This document shows positions 5,033 through 5,170 of a DNA stretch of 5,170 nt, piece after piece. How positions within the stretch are numbered: position 1 is the stretch's first letter; each line of letters starts with the position of its first letter. The notes below the pieces were generated by a model, which saw only the letters and a program-made list of their open reading frames with translations, did no database searches and was not told the origin of the DNA. This stretch comes from Planctomycetota bacterium (GTDB lineage Bacteria; Planctomycetota; Planctomycetia; Pirellulales; Pirellulaceae), in assembly GCA_026692885.1 (NCBI GenBank), contig JAPLNJ010000515.1:1-5170 (forward strand), given 5' to 3'. Made by a program: the position numbers and the translations under genes.

Positions 5033-5170
5033 ATGACAGAAGGTCGGATCGTAATCATCCCGTTTCTCCACGGCAAACTCACCGCTGATGGCCGCCTGAC
5101 CGAGCCAGACATCGACGCCATTCTGGAGAAGTGGCTGGACCGCCACCCAGAGTTCCGAGACCGGGAGTTC
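5033..5170 (+). CDS. Unrecognised gene, cut by the right window edge
   Basis: Forty-six codons are present, open to the end of the window. The product starts MTEGRIVIIPFLHGKLTADG and continues through a charged segment with TEPDIDAILEKWLDRHPEFR. The pattern suggests a soluble protein with an amphipathic helix; I do not recognise the family. The start is supported by GAGAGG (5021-5026), six bases upstream. A perfect 5-bp hairpin with a CAA loop (5001-5013, CGATG/CATCG) lies just before it. It lacks a T-tract, so it is not a terminator. The 121-bp gap after the hydrolase gene leaves room for a separate promoter, though none is clear. Confidence 0.55.
   Translation, partial: MTEGRIVIIPFLHGKLTADGRLTEPDIDAILEKWLDRHPEFRDREF

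Noticed and set aside
1..5170. CRISPR array, tRNA, rRNA or complete insertion sequence
   Set aside because: No regularly spaced short repeats, tRNA-like cloverleaf, rRNA motifs, transposase motifs or terminal inverted repeats were seen.

Overview
The window reads as a piece of a large, GC-rich bacterial genome, most plausibly a planctomycete of the Gemmata type. This is inferred from family content (a GH97-type domain, secreted CIA30, a short TspO, a zinc-ribbon/L7-L12-like membrane protein) and codon use, not from any marker gene. All convincing intact genes lie on the + strand.

The left half (1-2487) is a patchwork of gene pieces. A lipoprotein ORF (149-712) has an unexpected 34-37 residue prefix before its signal peptide. 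A minus-strand 3' remnant follows (735 to about 830). Next comes an open but chimeric frame (900-2000) that joins the first ~39 residues of a DinB-type protein, in frame, to the signal peptide and N-terminal domain of a GH97-like glycoside hydrolase with no catalytic barrel. That frame ends by reading antisense through a minus-strand fragment of a primase-polymerase (AEP) domain (1873-2026). Directly after it is a 5'-truncated frame (2038-2487) whose C-terminal membrane segment may come from yet another gene. Breakpoints fall in or beside coding sequence, without visible insertion-sequence ends or attC sites.

The right half (2503-5170) is orderly: short, intact, closely spaced genes with good ribosome binding sites. 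They are a zinc-ribbon protein with two L7/L12-like repeats and a C-terminal membrane anchor (2503-2973), a TspO/MBR protein (2987-3388), a Cdd1-type helix-hairpin-helix protein overlapping it by 4 bp (3385-3693), a secreted CIA30-domain protein (3773-4354), an isochorismatase-like cysteine hydrolase with a complete Asp-Lys-Cys triad (4396-4911), and the start of an unrecognised gene cut by the window edge (5033-5170). The first three look co-transcribed. No common pathway links all of them.

No known defence, CRISPR, tRNA, rRNA or complete mobile element is visible. The most noteworthy content is the gene-fragment mosaic, especially the DinB/GH97/primase-polymerase junctions, and the zinc-ribbon/L7-L12-like membrane protein beside TspO and Cdd1.
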